A stretch of DNA of 64,000 nt from Nesterenkonia natronophila (GTDB lineage: Bacteria; Actinomycetota; Actinomycetes; Actinomycetales; Micrococcaceae), in assembly GCF_003595215.1 (NCBI RefSeq), contig NZ_QYZP01000002.1:620001-684000 (forward strand), given 5' to 3'. Both the position numbers and the translations under genes were made by a program. The first letter of the stretch is position 1, and every line of letters begins with the position of its first letter. The notes beneath the pieces are model-generated. The model was not told the origin of the DNA, searched no databases, and saw only the letters and a list, made by a program, of their open reading frames with translations. This document shows positions 38,366 to 46,274 of this stretch, in pieces.

Positions 38366-38845
38366 ATGAGCACCATCCAGCAGCGGGGACTGTACTTCGA
38401 CGAGCTCGAAGTCGGCACCGTGTTCAAACACGCCCCAGGGCGCACTGTCACCGAAGCAGACAACGTCTTCTTCACCACTCTGACGATGAACACGCAGTCA
38501 TTGCACCTTGATGCGCACTGGTCGGCAGGGCAGCCGTTCGGCCGTCCTCTGGTGAACTCAATGTTCACTTTGGCGACCCTGGTGGGGTCCTCAGTGGCCC
38601 AGCTGACCCAGGGCACGATCGTGGCGAATCTCGGTTTTGACACGGTGAGCTTCCCGCACCCGCTCTACCCGGGAGACACGCTCTACTCAGAGTCCGAGAT
38701 TCTGCACAAACGCTCCTCATCGTCGCGGTCCGGCCAAGGTATCGTCACCATCAGACATACAGGGCGCAATCAGGACGGCACCGTGGTGGCCGAATGCACC
38801 CGTCAGGTGATGATGTGGATGAAGGAGCATCATGAACAGAAATGA
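38366..38845 (+). CDS. MaoC-family enoyl-CoA hydratase
   Basis: A 159-residue hot-dog fold hydratase. TVTEADNVFFTTLTMNTQSLHLD contains the hydratase-2 Asp/His region and GRPLVNSMFTLATLVG the next helix. It is the counterpart of Rv2499c, which hydrates itaconyl-CoA; in this operon it probably hydrates 3-methylglutaconyl-CoA or a related acyl-CoA. It overlaps the next gene by 14 bp. Confidence 0.85.
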   Translation: MSTIQQRGLYFDELEVGTVFKHAPGRTVTEADNVFFTTLTMNTQSLHLDAHWSAGQPFGRPLVNSMFTLATLVGSSVAQLTQGTIVANLGFDTVSFPHPLYPGDTLYSESEILHKRSSSSRSGQGIVTIRHTGRNQDGTVVAECTRQVMMWMKEHHEQK

Positions 38846-39686
38846 CCCAGCGGCGTTTGCCCTTGGCCCGGCATTACTGTTCTGCCCGGCAGGCCGCCCC
38901 GACCGATTCGCAAAAGCCGCCGAAAGGTCCGACGCGGTCATATTGGACCTTGAGGATGCAGTGGCGCCGGCAGACAAAGAGCGGGCCCGCCGAGTAATGA
39001 CGGATCACCTGAGCGGAATTGATTCCCACACGGCCTCACGCACTGTTGTGCGGATCAACCCCGCAGGAACTGCTGAGTTCGACGCCGATGTGCAGGTGCT
39101 CGCAGGCTACCAGCCCGAGCACATCATGCTCGCCAAGACCCAAAGCGCCGAAGACGTCCAAGCTGTGCACAGAAGATTCCCAGACGCTCAGGTGATAGCC
39201 CTGTGTGAGACGGCCGGTGGAGCTGCCGCGGCTCATGAGATCGCCGGTCACCCTGCCACATCGGCCATCATGTGGGGTGCTGAGGATCTGGTGGTGTCCA
39301 TCGGGGGAACATCGTCTCGCCACCCTGACGGCACCTACCGGGATATCGCTCGTCATGTCCGAAGTGCGATCCTGCTTGCTGCCGCCGCGTGCGGGAAGGC
39401 GGCGGTGGATGCCATCTACGCCGACATTTCAGACACCGCTGGGCTTTCGGCAGAAGCCGCTGACGCTGTGGGCAGCGGCTTCGCCGCGAAGGCCTGTATT
39501 CATCCCAGTCAAGTCGATCCCATACGCCAGGCGTACCGCCCCACTGCGGAAGAGGCTGAATACGCTCATGCCCTGCTGGACGAAGCCGCACATCACAGCG
39601 GCGCATTTCAGTTCCGTGGGGGCATGATCGACACCCCGCTGCTTCGCCACGCCGAACGTATCGCCCAACGTGCGCTCGCAGGCTAA
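38832..39686 (+). CDS. CitE-like beta-hydroxyacyl-CoA lyase (HpcH/HpaI fold)
   Basis: A 284-residue TIM-barrel lyase with AVILDLEDAV (metal Asp/Glu) and IMWGAEDLV plus KACIHPSQVDPI. The M. tuberculosis counterpart Rv2498c cleaves (R)-3-hydroxy-3-methylglutaryl-CoA and citramalyl-CoA. Here it would complete the leucine route to acetyl-CoA and acetoacetate, or act on itaconate-derived thioesters. GAAGGAG lies just before the ATG. The last 4 bp overlap the convergent Nudix gene. Confidence 0.87.
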   Translation: MNRNDPAAFALGPALLFCPAGRPDRFAKAAERSDAVILDLEDAVAPADKERARRVMTDHLSGIDSHTASRTVVRINPAGTAEFDADVQVLAGYQPEHIMLAKTQSAEDVQAVHRRFPDAQVIALCETAGGAAAAHEIAGHPATSAIMWGAEDLVVSIGGTSSRHPDGTYRDIARHVRSAILLAAAACGKAAVDAIYADISDTAGLSAEAADAVGSGFAAKACIHPSQVDPIRQAYRPTAEEAEYAHALLDEAAHHSGAFQFRGGMIDTPLLRHAERIAQRALAG

Positions 39687-40183
39687 GCGTCGAATGTGGT
39701 CGGGGCGCCGGAGTTGAGTGCCGCCGCAATACGCTGCCGGTGATGCCGCGTGAAGGGCTCCGGAAGTGCCTCGGAGGAGAACCACCCCACCTGGGTCGAC
39801 TCATCGTCGGCTACCTGGGGCGCACCGGAGACGTACTCCATCTCGAAACAGATGTCAGTGAATCGGCACCGGTCGCCGTTCGGATATATGACCAACCCGT
39901 GGTCGGAAACACTGGCCACCCTTACGGGACGGGCGACGACTCCTGTCTCCTCCGCGACCTCGCGGACGGCCGCGGTCGCCGGTCCCTCTCCGGGCTCCAT
40001 AATTCCTGAGGTGGCACCCCAGTCCCCGTTGTCAGCGCGTTTGACCAGCAGCACCTCAGGTGCCGAGGGCATGGCCGCCGCATCGTCAGCCCGTCGGATC
40101 ACTACAGCTGTCACGGCTGGCAGAAGGAGCTCCTTCTTTCCGATGTCTCTGCGCAGGTCCTGTATGAATTCCGGCGTCGGCAT
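39683..40183 (-). CDS. Nudix hydrolase
   Basis: A 166-residue protein with a complete Nudix box, GIMEPGEGPATAAVREVAEETG. The N-terminal LLLPAVTAVVIRR and VLLVKRADNGDWGATSG are typical of family members acting on nucleotide diphosphate derivatives; the substrate is unknown. TAAGGT on the minus strand (40196-40191) lies 7 nt before the ATG, which favours this start over the GTG at 40192. Confidence 0.9.
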   Translation of the reverse strand: MPTPEFIQDLRRDIGKKELLLPAVTAVVIRRADDAAAMPSAPEVLLVKRADNGDWGATSGIMEPGEGPATAAVREVAEETGVVARPVRVASVSDHGLVIYPNGDRCRFTDICFEMEYVSGAPQVADDESTQVGWFSSEALPEPFTRHHRQRIAAALNSGAPTTFDA

Positions 40184-40218
40184 GGTCTCCACCTTAGCGG
40201 CGAAGTAGGGTAATGCGT

Positions 40219-41169
40219 GTGAAACTTCTTGTGACCGGAGGTGCTGGGTACATAGGGGCTGTGGTGGTCCAACGGCTCCTGCAGGACGGTCACTGCGTCG
40301 AGGTGCTGGACAACTTCTCGACCGGCCATGAGGATGTGGAGCTGCCTGGGGCCGTGTGGCACAGAGGTGACATCAGCGACGCAGGAGAAGTGCTTGACTC
40401 CAGCTTCAACGGTGTGGTGCATTTGGCAGCCAAGTCTTTGGTCGGGGAGTCAGTCGAACATCCGGAACGGTACTGGCACGGGAACATTGTTGCCTCACTG
40501 CGCCTGATCGACGCCATGCGGGAGGTTGGAGTACCACGTATGGTCTTCTCCTCCACCGCTGCGGTTTACGGGGAGCCCCAAGTGGACAAGATCACCGAGG
40601 ACGTGCCGCCCACTCCCACCAACCCGTACGGTGCGTCCAAATTAGCGATCGACCAGATGCTCACTGCGGAGGCGAAGGCTCATGGGTTGGCGGCGGTGAG
40701 TTTGCGGTACTTCAATGTGGCCGGAGCCTCGGGTGCTCTCAGCGAACGCCACGATCCCGAAACCCACCTGATTCCCAATCTGCTCCGGGTCGCCATGGGG
40801 GAAAGACCGGAGGCGAAGATATTCGGCACCGACTATCCCACCCGGGATGGCACGGCCATTCGTGATTACATCCATGTTGTAGACCTCGCCGATGCACACG
40901 TCCGAGCTTTGCATGCCGCCACAGGTGGCGAGCACGCTGTCTATAACCTCGGTACCGGCATCGGAACCTCAGTGCGGGAAATCATTGATGCCGTGCGCGA
41001 TGTCACTGGGTGCGAGGTGCCTACCTCGGAGGCCCCCCGCAGGGCCGGCGATCCAGCCGTGCTCGTGGCCTCCGGTGATCTCGCAGCGGCAGAACTGGGA
41101 TGGCATCCGCAGCGCAATGCCCGTCAGATGGTGAAAGACGCTTGGAACGCTCTGCAGCAGTTCAGCTGA
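40219..41169 (+). CDS. galE: UDP-glucose 4-epimerase
   Basis: A 316-residue short-chain dehydrogenase-type epimerase converting UDP-galactose and UDP-glucose. LLVTGGAGYIG is the NAD site, VFSSTAAVYGEP the catalytic Ser/Thr strand, NPYGASKLAID the YxxxK pair, and RYFNVAGA the family segment. The GTG at 40219 follows TAGGGT (40206-40211) by 7 nt; the ATG at 40213 is too close to that hexamer and has no ribosome site. Only about 35 bp separate it from the divergent Nudix gene. Confidence 0.9.
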   Translation: MKLLVTGGAGYIGAVVVQRLLQDGHCVEVLDNFSTGHEDVELPGAVWHRGDISDAGEVLDSSFNGVVHLAAKSLVGESVEHPERYWHGNIVASLRLIDAMREVGVPRMVFSSTAAVYGEPQVDKITEDVPPTPTNPYGASKLAIDQMLTAEAKAHGLAAVSLRYFNVAGASGALSERHDPETHLIPNLLRVAMGERPEAKIFGTDYPTRDGTAIRDYIHVVDLADAHVRALHAATGGEHAVYNLGTGIGTSVREIIDAVRDVTGCEVPTSEAPRRAGDPAVLVASGDLAAAELGWHPQRNARQMVKDAWNALQQFS

Positions 41170-41710
41170 GCATCAGAGCTGCAGCGCTGCCGAGGATGAG
41201 GAACGGACCGAAAGCGATCTTGGTCGACGAACTCACCTGCTGAGTCACCAAGAGCCCGACGGAAACCAGTCCGCCGAGGAGGAAGCTCAACGCTACGCCC
41301 ACTGCGAAGACCTCCCAGCCGAAGAAGCCCGTGTAGAGCCCCAGCACCACGGCCAGCTTCACATCTCCCATTCCGATGGCCGGTGGGTGGATCACAGTCA
41401 CGGCGAGAAACAGCGTCCCCCATGCCAGCCCCGCAGCAACAGCACGGCCCAAGCTCGCCGCGTCGCTCAGTAGGAACGTCACTAGGACCAACAGCCCGAC
41501 GGTGAAACCAGACCAGGGATAAACAATGCGGTTCGGCAGGCGGTGCTGCTGAGCATCGATGATCGCCAGCGCCGTGCCGCAAACTGCGAAGCTGAGACCA
41601 GCGACGACGAGCAGCAGTCCTGCCACCAGTTGCGCCGGGCTTCCGGCGGTGAGAAGTTCGCCGATGTAGGACACCACCGGTCTAGAGATCCCCCAACTGC
41701 GAGACAACAT
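41162..41710 (-). CDS. Short A24-family prepilin peptidase
   Basis: A 182-residue membrane aspartic protease. The two catalytic Asp lie in AIIDAQQHRLPN and GMGDVKLA, and FGPFLILG ends the domain. It lacks the N-terminal methyltransferase domain of full PilD. It should cleave pilin-like leaders for type IV or Tad pili, none of which are in the window. The ATG overlaps the upstream carbonic anhydrase by 29 bp; GTG at 41677 or 41674 is an alternative start. The stop overlaps galE by 8 bp. Confidence 0.82.
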   Translation of the reverse strand: MLSRSWGISRPVVSYIGELLTAGSPAQLVAGLLLVVAGLSFAVCGTALAIIDAQQHRLPNRIVYPWSGFTVGLLVLVTFLLSDAASLGRAVAAGLAWGTLFLAVTVIHPPAIGMGDVKLAVVLGLYTGFFGWEVFAVGVALSFLLGGLVSVGLLVTQQVSSSTKIAFGPFLILGSAAALMLS

Positions 41711-42308
41711 CGGTCCGGCCTTCGGCGAGTCGGTACGTCAGTCCGACAACGGCGGTACGGCCGTCACTGACGGCCTCATGGAGCACTCGTGAGTGGTCGA
41801 TCATTCGCAGAGCGGTCTGTTTTACATGCTCCTCTACCGCCCCGTTGACTGATGTGGTTCCTGAGCGCTGTGCCGTGAGCACCGAGGGAAAGATCCGTTC
41901 CACCAGATTCCGGACGTAGCCGGTGGGCAGAGTCCCGCTATCGACTGCCTCCCATGTGGCAGAGACCGCTCCGCAGGAGTCGTGTCCCAGCACCACAATG
42001 AGCGGCACGTGCAGCACATCTACGCTGAACTCCAGCGATCCCATCACCGCGTCGTCGATGACCTGTCCCGCAGTGCGCACCACAAACACGTCGCCGAGTC
42101 CCACGTCGAAGATGATCTCAGCGGCCAATCGAGAGTCTGAACAGCCGAAGATCACCGCCATAGGGTGCTGAGCATCGGTCAGCGACGAGCGGCGGGCGGC
42201 GTTCTGATTGGGGTGGTGAACATCCCCGGTGACGAAGCGCGCATTCCCCGCTTTGAGAAGCTTCCATGCAGCTGCGGGTGTGGGTTGTTCCGCCGCTGGA
42301 TCACTCAT
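41682..42308 (-). CDS. Beta-class carbonic anhydrase
   Basis: A 208-residue zinc enzyme hydrating CO2. The zinc ligands are in [13 protein letters not shown] (Cys, with the Asp/Arg dyad) and LGHDSCGAV (His and Cys). The N-terminal [15 protein letters not shown] is typical of actinobacterial homologues. It overlaps the DUF4245 gene by 8 bp and the prepilin peptidase by 29 bp, so the three form one minus-strand operon. Confidence 0.92.
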   Translation of the reverse strand: MSDPAAEQPTPAAAWKLLKAGNARFVTGDVHHPNQNAARRSSLTDAQHPMAVIFGCSDSRLAAEIIFDVGLGDVFVVRTAGQVIDDAVMGSLEFSVDVLHVPLIVVLGHDSCGAVSATWEAVDSGTLPTGYVRNLVERIFPSVLTAQRSGTTSVNGAVEEHVKQTALRMIDHSRVLHEAVSDGRTAVVGLTYRLAEGRTDVVSQLGDL

Positions 42309-42924
42309 CGGTCTCCTGGGCGTCGTCGGTCTCGGGTATCTCTCTCCCTATGGCGCCAACGATGGCGTCAATACCAGCCTCGCGCTCACTGTCCTGCGCG
42401 TCGGTGGTGATCACCACTGTGGTGCCGTCAACGTCGTTCTCTTCATCCTCCAGCACAAAGTAGCGCCGATCTCCCTCTTCCCGGGTCTCCAGAGTCAGTC
42501 CCTCCACCGTCACCGAGCCGGTGGCCGGTGCCATTTCAGTCTCGGCGTTGATCCAGGCGGGGTTGGCGTTGTCCGTCTGCGCGAAGCCCAGGAAATTGAC
42601 CTCTGCGGTCGTGTAACCGACTTCCCACACATCAACTCCCTGCTCAGCTCGGGTCTCCCAACGGGCGTAGTTTGCCGTCCAACCCTCGGGCACATCCGCA
42701 GCGATGGGGGAGTAGTCAGTTACGTCATCTGTCCAGGCGGCAGCCTCGTGCACGTCTTCGTCACGGCTGTAGGTGACATCCGGTTCAGGATTAGCGAACC
42801 AGAAGACGGCCAATATTCCAGAGAGCACGACCATGGTGAGGACCATGCCCATCATGGGGGTGCGCAGGCGCTGGGCCTGAGCCGGGGTGATCTGTACTGG
42901 GCGCTCATCATTCACGTTCACCAT
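42301..42924 (-). CDS. DUF4245 membrane protein
   Basis: A 207-residue protein with a short basic N-terminus, one membrane helix ([19 protein letters not shown]), and an external acidic domain ending in [16 protein letters not shown]4245 proteins sit divergent to glpX in many actinobacteria (compare Rv1100), as here. Function unknown. The frame is open far upstream in antisense to glpX, but the ATG at 42924 starts the family domain. Confidence 0.85.
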   Translation of the reverse strand: MVNVNDERPVQITPAQAQRLRTPMMGMVLTMVVLSGILAVFWFANPEPDVTYSRDEDVHEAAAWTDDVTDYSPIAADVPEGWTANYARWETRAEQGVDVWEVGYTTAEVNFLGFAQTDNANPAWINAETEMAPATGSVTVEGLTLETREEGDRRYFVLEDEENDVDGTTVVITTDAQDSEREAGIDAIVGAIGREIPETDDAQETDE

Positions 42925-43017
42925 TCTCTCATTAGGAAGACCAGAGGCAGCCGATATGCTGGAGGGCAGCCGGACATAGACGTCGGGCGCATTCGGAGAT
43001 CTGGAAGGTGGACCACA

Positions 43018-44058
43018 GTGACCGCAAAGACTGACGCCCGGCAGGACGAAGACTTCTCGCATCTGAACCCGCGACTTGCTGTGGGCGATGACGAGCCGGA
43101 CCGCAACCTGGCCTTGGAGCTGGTGCGTGTCACCGAGGCCGCGGCCATCGCCGGCGGCGCCTGGGTCGGCAAAGGTGACAAGAACGGTGCTGACGGCGCG
43201 GCCGTCGACGCTATGCGTTCCCTTTTGGATACCGTGAATCTCAACGGTGTCGTGGTTATCGGAGAGGGGGAGAAGGACGAGGCGCCCATGCTCTTCAACG
43301 GTGAGCATGTGGGCAACGGCTCCGGTCCTGAGGCCGATGTGGCAGTGGATCCCATCGACGGTACCCGGTTGACTGCTCTGGGTTATGACAATGCGCTGGC
43401 GGTGCTGGCCGTCTCTGAACGTGGGTCCATGCTGGACCCCTCCGCCGTTTTCTACATGGATAAGCTCGTGACCGGGCCCGAGGCTGCTGACATGGTGGAT
43501 CTCAGACTGCCCGTCAAGCAGAACCTGCACCTGATTGCGAAGGCCACGGGGAAGAGCGTGGATCAGCTCAACGTGTGCGTGCTTGACAGGCCGCGACACT
43601 CCAAGCTGGTCGACGAGATTCGCGAAGCGGGGGCCAGAACGCGATTCATCATGGACGGCGACGTGGCCGGGGGGATCGCCGCAGCCCGTCCAGACACTGG
43701 GGTTGACGTCCTGATGGGGACCGGCGGTACGCCAGAGGGGATCGTGACCGCTTGCGCCATTCGTGCGGTGGGCGGAGTCATCCAGGGCAGATTGGCACCT
43801 AAGGATGATGAGGAGAAGCAGCGGGCCCTCGATGCAGGCCATGATGTCGACCAAATCCTCAGCACCAATGACTTGGTGAAGTCGGACAACTGCTACTTTG
43901 CTGCCACCGGCATCACCGATGGGGACCTGCTGCGCGGAGTGCGCTACGAGGGTGACCGGGTGACCACCCAGTCCATAGTCATGCGCGCCCGATCAGGAAC
44001 GGTACGGATTGTGCAGGCAGAACACCGCCGTCGCAAGTGGCAGTCCTATACCCGCTAA
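43018..44058 (+). CDS. glpX: Class II fructose-1,6-bisphosphatase
   Basis: A 346-residue gluconeogenic phosphatase. Signatures are [57 protein letters not shown] and [17 protein letters not shown] at 43018 has GGAAGGTGGA upstream. The frame is open back to 42229, but that part is antisense to DUF4245. The last codons (QSYTR-stop) lie in the attL repeat of an integrated element, so the present stop TAA is supplied by the element and the original end (CGT TAG) lies 2 kb downstream. Confidence 0.94.
   Translation: MTAKTDARQDEDFSHLNPRLAVGDDEPDRNLALELVRVTEAAAIAGGAWVGKGDKNGADGAAVDAMRSLLDTVNLNGVVVIGEGEKDEAPMLFNGEHVGNGSGPEADVAVDPIDGTRLTALGYDNALAVLAVSERGSMLDPSAVFYMDKLVTGPEAADMVDLRLPVKQNLHLIAKATGKSVDQLNVCVLDRPRHSKLVDEIREAGARTRFIMDGDVAGGIAAARPDTGVDVLMGTGGTPEGIVTACAIRAVGGVIQGRLAPKDDEEKQRALDAGHDVDQILSTNDLVKSDNCYFAATGITDGDLLRGVRYEGDRVTTQSIVMRARSGTVRIVQAEHRRRKWQSYTR
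44040..44054 (+). repeat. attL: left copy of 15-bp direct repeat at glpX 3' end
   Basis: GCAGTCCTATACCCG overlaps the last codons of glpX and is repeated exactly at 46016-46030. In both copies the repeat is followed by CTA or TTA, so each gives the same C-terminal residues and a stop. Confidence 0.8.
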
Positions 44059-44082
44059 AAATTATCGTCCCAGGTCAGCGCG

Positions 44083-44601
44083 CTATTCGCTCTGTTTGCA
44101 CAACTTATTGCCAACATGAGCGTCTAGGCACTGCTCCATCATGGCCTCAACGGCAGGGCGCGTAACCTCCGGGTGGGTGCTCCAGAGTTGGCTGTAGCGA
44201 TTTAGTGTCACTGTGGCCGACTGGTGCCCCAGTTGGCGCTAAACGGTTACCAAATCCGTCCCGGCTGCTATGAGACCTGAGGCGAAGAAATGGCGCAGAT
44301 CATGTACCCGGTACGGGCCGACACCGGCAGCCTTCAGAGACTCTTTCCACGGGGGATCGTAGGTGTGGTGTGGTGGCGGGTTGCGACGATGTCGCGATGG
44401 AAGCGTACCGCGCTTGGCTACGATGTAGCCGTTGGAGATAGCCCCATTCACGGATTTGCCTAGCCTCGTTGCGCAGCATGGCGTTGAGGGTATCCACTCG
44501 GCGCCGGGCCAGCCCGGCGATATGGCCTGCTCATGCCGCTTCCCCTCGACGATTGTCTGGCCGCAAGAGACCCGCGAGGGTCCATGCTTGATCCGCGTCA
44601 C
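44083..44601 (-). pseudogene. Tyrosine recombinase (phage-type integrase) C-terminal remnant
   Basis: On the minus strand the frame reads YRVHDLRHFFASGLIAAGTDLVTV, then a TAG stop, then RQLGHQSATVTLNRYSQLW. This is the catalytic core of an integrase: HxLRH with the Arg, LGHxSxxxT with the second His region, and the nucleophile Tyr in NRYS. The in-frame stop at about 44236-44238 splits it. Upstream, RIKHGPSRVSCGQTIVEG resembles the family (T/K)-K-T-xxS-xRxx(I/V) strand, and readable pieces switch frame (DTLNAMLRNEARQI in another frame), so frameshifts are also likely. The N-terminal DNA-binding half is missing. Confidence 0.8.
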
Positions 44602-44692
44602 GACACCCTTGCCTAAGAGGCAGAGAGAAGAGTACGTTCAGTAATGAGAACTCCAGATGTGCCTGGTGCCTCAAGCGGAGTAGGGGGATACC

Positions 44693-44956
44693 GTGCAAGA
44701 GCCAGCTGCCTTCGAACCAGCACAGGAACGCACACGCGGAATTGTTGAAGGCATTTTCGACAAAGAAGGTGCGCCTGCTTCAAGTCAGCAGGTCTTAGAC
44801 ATGCTTGCCGGCATGGGTCACATGTTGGAAGCCCGCGGAGTAGACCTCGGGGTTTGCCGTAAAGAGAATCCTCATGCCAAGTTGCGTTTCGTCCAATCAT
44901 CGGCCGGTCTCCAGATCTGCTGCACACACGCCCCTCCTCACTGTTCCGAGATGTAA
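44693..44956 (+). CDS. Hypothetical 87-residue protein in the glpX element
   Basis: Opens at GTG 44693 with AGGGGG about 6 nt upstream. The predicted product is soluble and slightly acidic at first (QERTRGIVEGIFDKEGAPASSQQVLDML), then rich in Cys and His near the end (GLQICCTHAPPHCSEM), which could suggest metal binding. No family recognised. Three nt separate its stop from the next gene, so the two may form an operon. It may also be a chance frame. Confidence 0.4.
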   Translation: MQEPAAFEPAQERTRGIVEGIFDKEGAPASSQQVLDMLAGMGHMLEARGVDLGVCRKENPHAKLRFVQSSAGLQICCTHAPPHCSEM

Positions 44957-44959
44957 CAG

Positions 44960-45577
44960 GTGACATTTTCCGTCGTCGGGACGCCTGTCCGCTCCCTTCT
45001 GATAGCGCTGGGGAGCCTATTCCTCGCTTACGGATACTTCGCCAAAGGTCGTTGGCTCGCTGTGGCCGTGATCATTGCGCTCCTCCTGGTAGGCACTGGG
45101 TTCGTCTTGGATTGGGTCGGTCGGCGACGCCTGAAAGCAAGTTCCCCGAACCCCAAGGCTGCATACACCCTCATGCAGGGATGGGTCCTGGTACCCTCCG
45201 GTTTAGCTGCCGTTGCGTCTGCGCTTGTGATCGTCGTCGCTGTGCAACTTGCTGCTCCCGACGGTGTCACCAGTGAGACCAAAGAGCTGATCGGTGCATT
45301 GTCTGCTGGAGTAACGGCATTTCTTACCACCATGTGGATCGATCCCTCAGAGGACGTCGATTCTGCAATTGCAGACAGGGTGCAGAAGGTCACCTATGAG
45401 ACGTTTGTGAGTCGGGCAGGGGCAGCCGACAGCCGGTTGTCCCAGGTCATCAACGCCGGCGAATTCGTGGATGAACTTCGCAACAGCAAGGATAATGTCG
45501 GATATTTGGCTGATTGGAGCAGGAAAAACCGTATACAACGAGCTGAAGTCATTAAGCAGGAGTTACACGATGCGTAG
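44960..45577 (+). CDS. Hypothetical membrane protein in the glpX element
   Basis: A 205-residue product starting at GTG 44960 with AACAGG just before. Four hydrophobic segments are visible: LLIALGSLFLAYGYFA and LAVAVIIALLLVGTGFVL near the N-terminus, then GLAAVASALVIVVAVQLA and IGALSAGVTAFLTTMWI. A soluble C-terminal helical domain of about 85 residues follows. The build recalls small accessory membrane proteins of mobile elements, but no family is recognised. Its codon use is close to that of the host genes. Confidence 0.6.
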   Translation: MTFSVVGTPVRSLLIALGSLFLAYGYFAKGRWLAVAVIIALLLVGTGFVLDWVGRRRLKASSPNPKAAYTLMQGWVLVPSGLAAVASALVIVVAVQLAAPDGVTSETKELIGALSAGVTAFLTTMWIDPSEDVDSAIADRVQKVTYETFVSRAGAADSRLSQVINAGEFVDELRNSKDNVGYLADWSRKNRIQRAEVIKQELHDA

Positions 45578-46015
45578 CCCGTAATGCCCCAAGCGTCGGA
45601 CAACTTAGGTTCGTTGCCATCCCCGCCAGCCACACGCGTGCCGTCGTCGCCTCTAGCCCCATCAATACTTGGAGCCAGCCTAAGGTTCAACCCTGCAGTA
45701 GGTCTGTGCACGGAACCGAGCCATGCTGGGGTGCGCGATGGCTTTCCGATGGTGCTGTGGTTTCGGGAACACCCTCCGTGGGTCCATGGACTCGAGCATC
45801 TTAGCTTGCCTGAACGAGGCTGTTCCTTCACGAGAACCACCAGGTCCCTAGGCTGGTGTGTGTGCAGGGTTGAAGCACTGTCGAAAACCCAACATATCCC
45901 CAACATGGAGGGTGTGTGAGACCGTACCTTGCAGCTGTAAGTCGTAAGAAGAAACCCCCAAAAAATTCGCGGAAGCAGCTATTAGTCGCATATCGCCACA
46001 ACCCTTGAGGACGTA
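45578..46015. other. Right end of the glpX element, no convincing gene
   Basis: A frame of 111 codons at 45584-45919 (plus) lacks a ribosome site and has Pro/Ser-rich, family-less content. The segment 45880-46015 is visibly poorer in GC than its surroundings and includes runs such as CCCCCAAAAAATTCG, consistent with foreign attachment-site DNA. Confidence 0.5.
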
Positions 46016-46030
46016 GCAGTCCTATACCCG
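46016..46030 (+). repeat. attR: right copy of the 15-bp direct repeat
   Basis: Exact copy of 44040-44054. Followed by TTAG, it encodes the same glpX C-terminus (QSYTR, stop TAG), so it is probably the original end of glpX. Confidence 0.8.
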
Positions 46031-46042
46031 TTAGGCAGCATC

Positions 46043-46062
46043 GCCCCGTGTCAGGACGGGGC
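46043..46062 (+). terminator. Displaced glpX terminator
   Basis: GCCCCGT (46043-46049) pairs with ACGGGGC (46056-46062) around a 6-nt loop, 12 nt after attR. Before insertion it would have lain about 10 nt after the glpX stop codon. Confidence 0.6.
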
Positions 46063-46274
46063 ACCATCGTCACTCAACGGTCCACATGGGAGCGTCGGGT
46101 CTGTGGGGCGTTGCAGAAAAGAATTATCGCTGATTGGTGTGGTATTGCAACTAACGCGCGTGCCCCAACGGTAATGTGAAGTGAGACTGTACACGCACAC
46201 GTCGAGTCTGCTAGTCCAACACTGCGATTAGAGAGAGCATCTTGGAAAGCTGATTAACTAGAAATGGAGATATA

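Larger units (their letters stand above)
44055..46030. mobile_element. Degraded integrated element in the 3' end of glpX
   Basis: About 2 kb bounded by a 15-bp direct repeat. It holds a broken tyrosine recombinase next to attL, two small plus-strand genes without relatives I recognise, and a non-coding right end. The right repeat restores the glpX ending in frame (CAG TCC TAT ACC CGT TAG) and is followed 12 nt later by a terminator hairpin that would have belonged to glpX before insertion. Integration at a conserved gene 3' end with the gene kept intact is the usual habit of tyrosine-recombinase elements. Confidence 0.75.

Noticed and set aside
42229..43017. Long in-frame extension before glpX
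   Set aside because: It is antisense to DUF4245 and the carbonic anhydrase start. GTG 43018 has a good ribosome site and gives the standard GlpX length.
42301..43854. 517-codon minus-strand frame with DUF4245 at its C-terminal end
   Set aside because: The upstream 310 codons are antisense to glpX and show no protein family; the DUF4245 domain begins at the ATG at 42924.
45584..45919. 111-codon frame in the right part of the glpX element
   Set aside because: No ribosome site, no recognisable pattern, Pro/Ser-rich; treated as non-coding element DNA.
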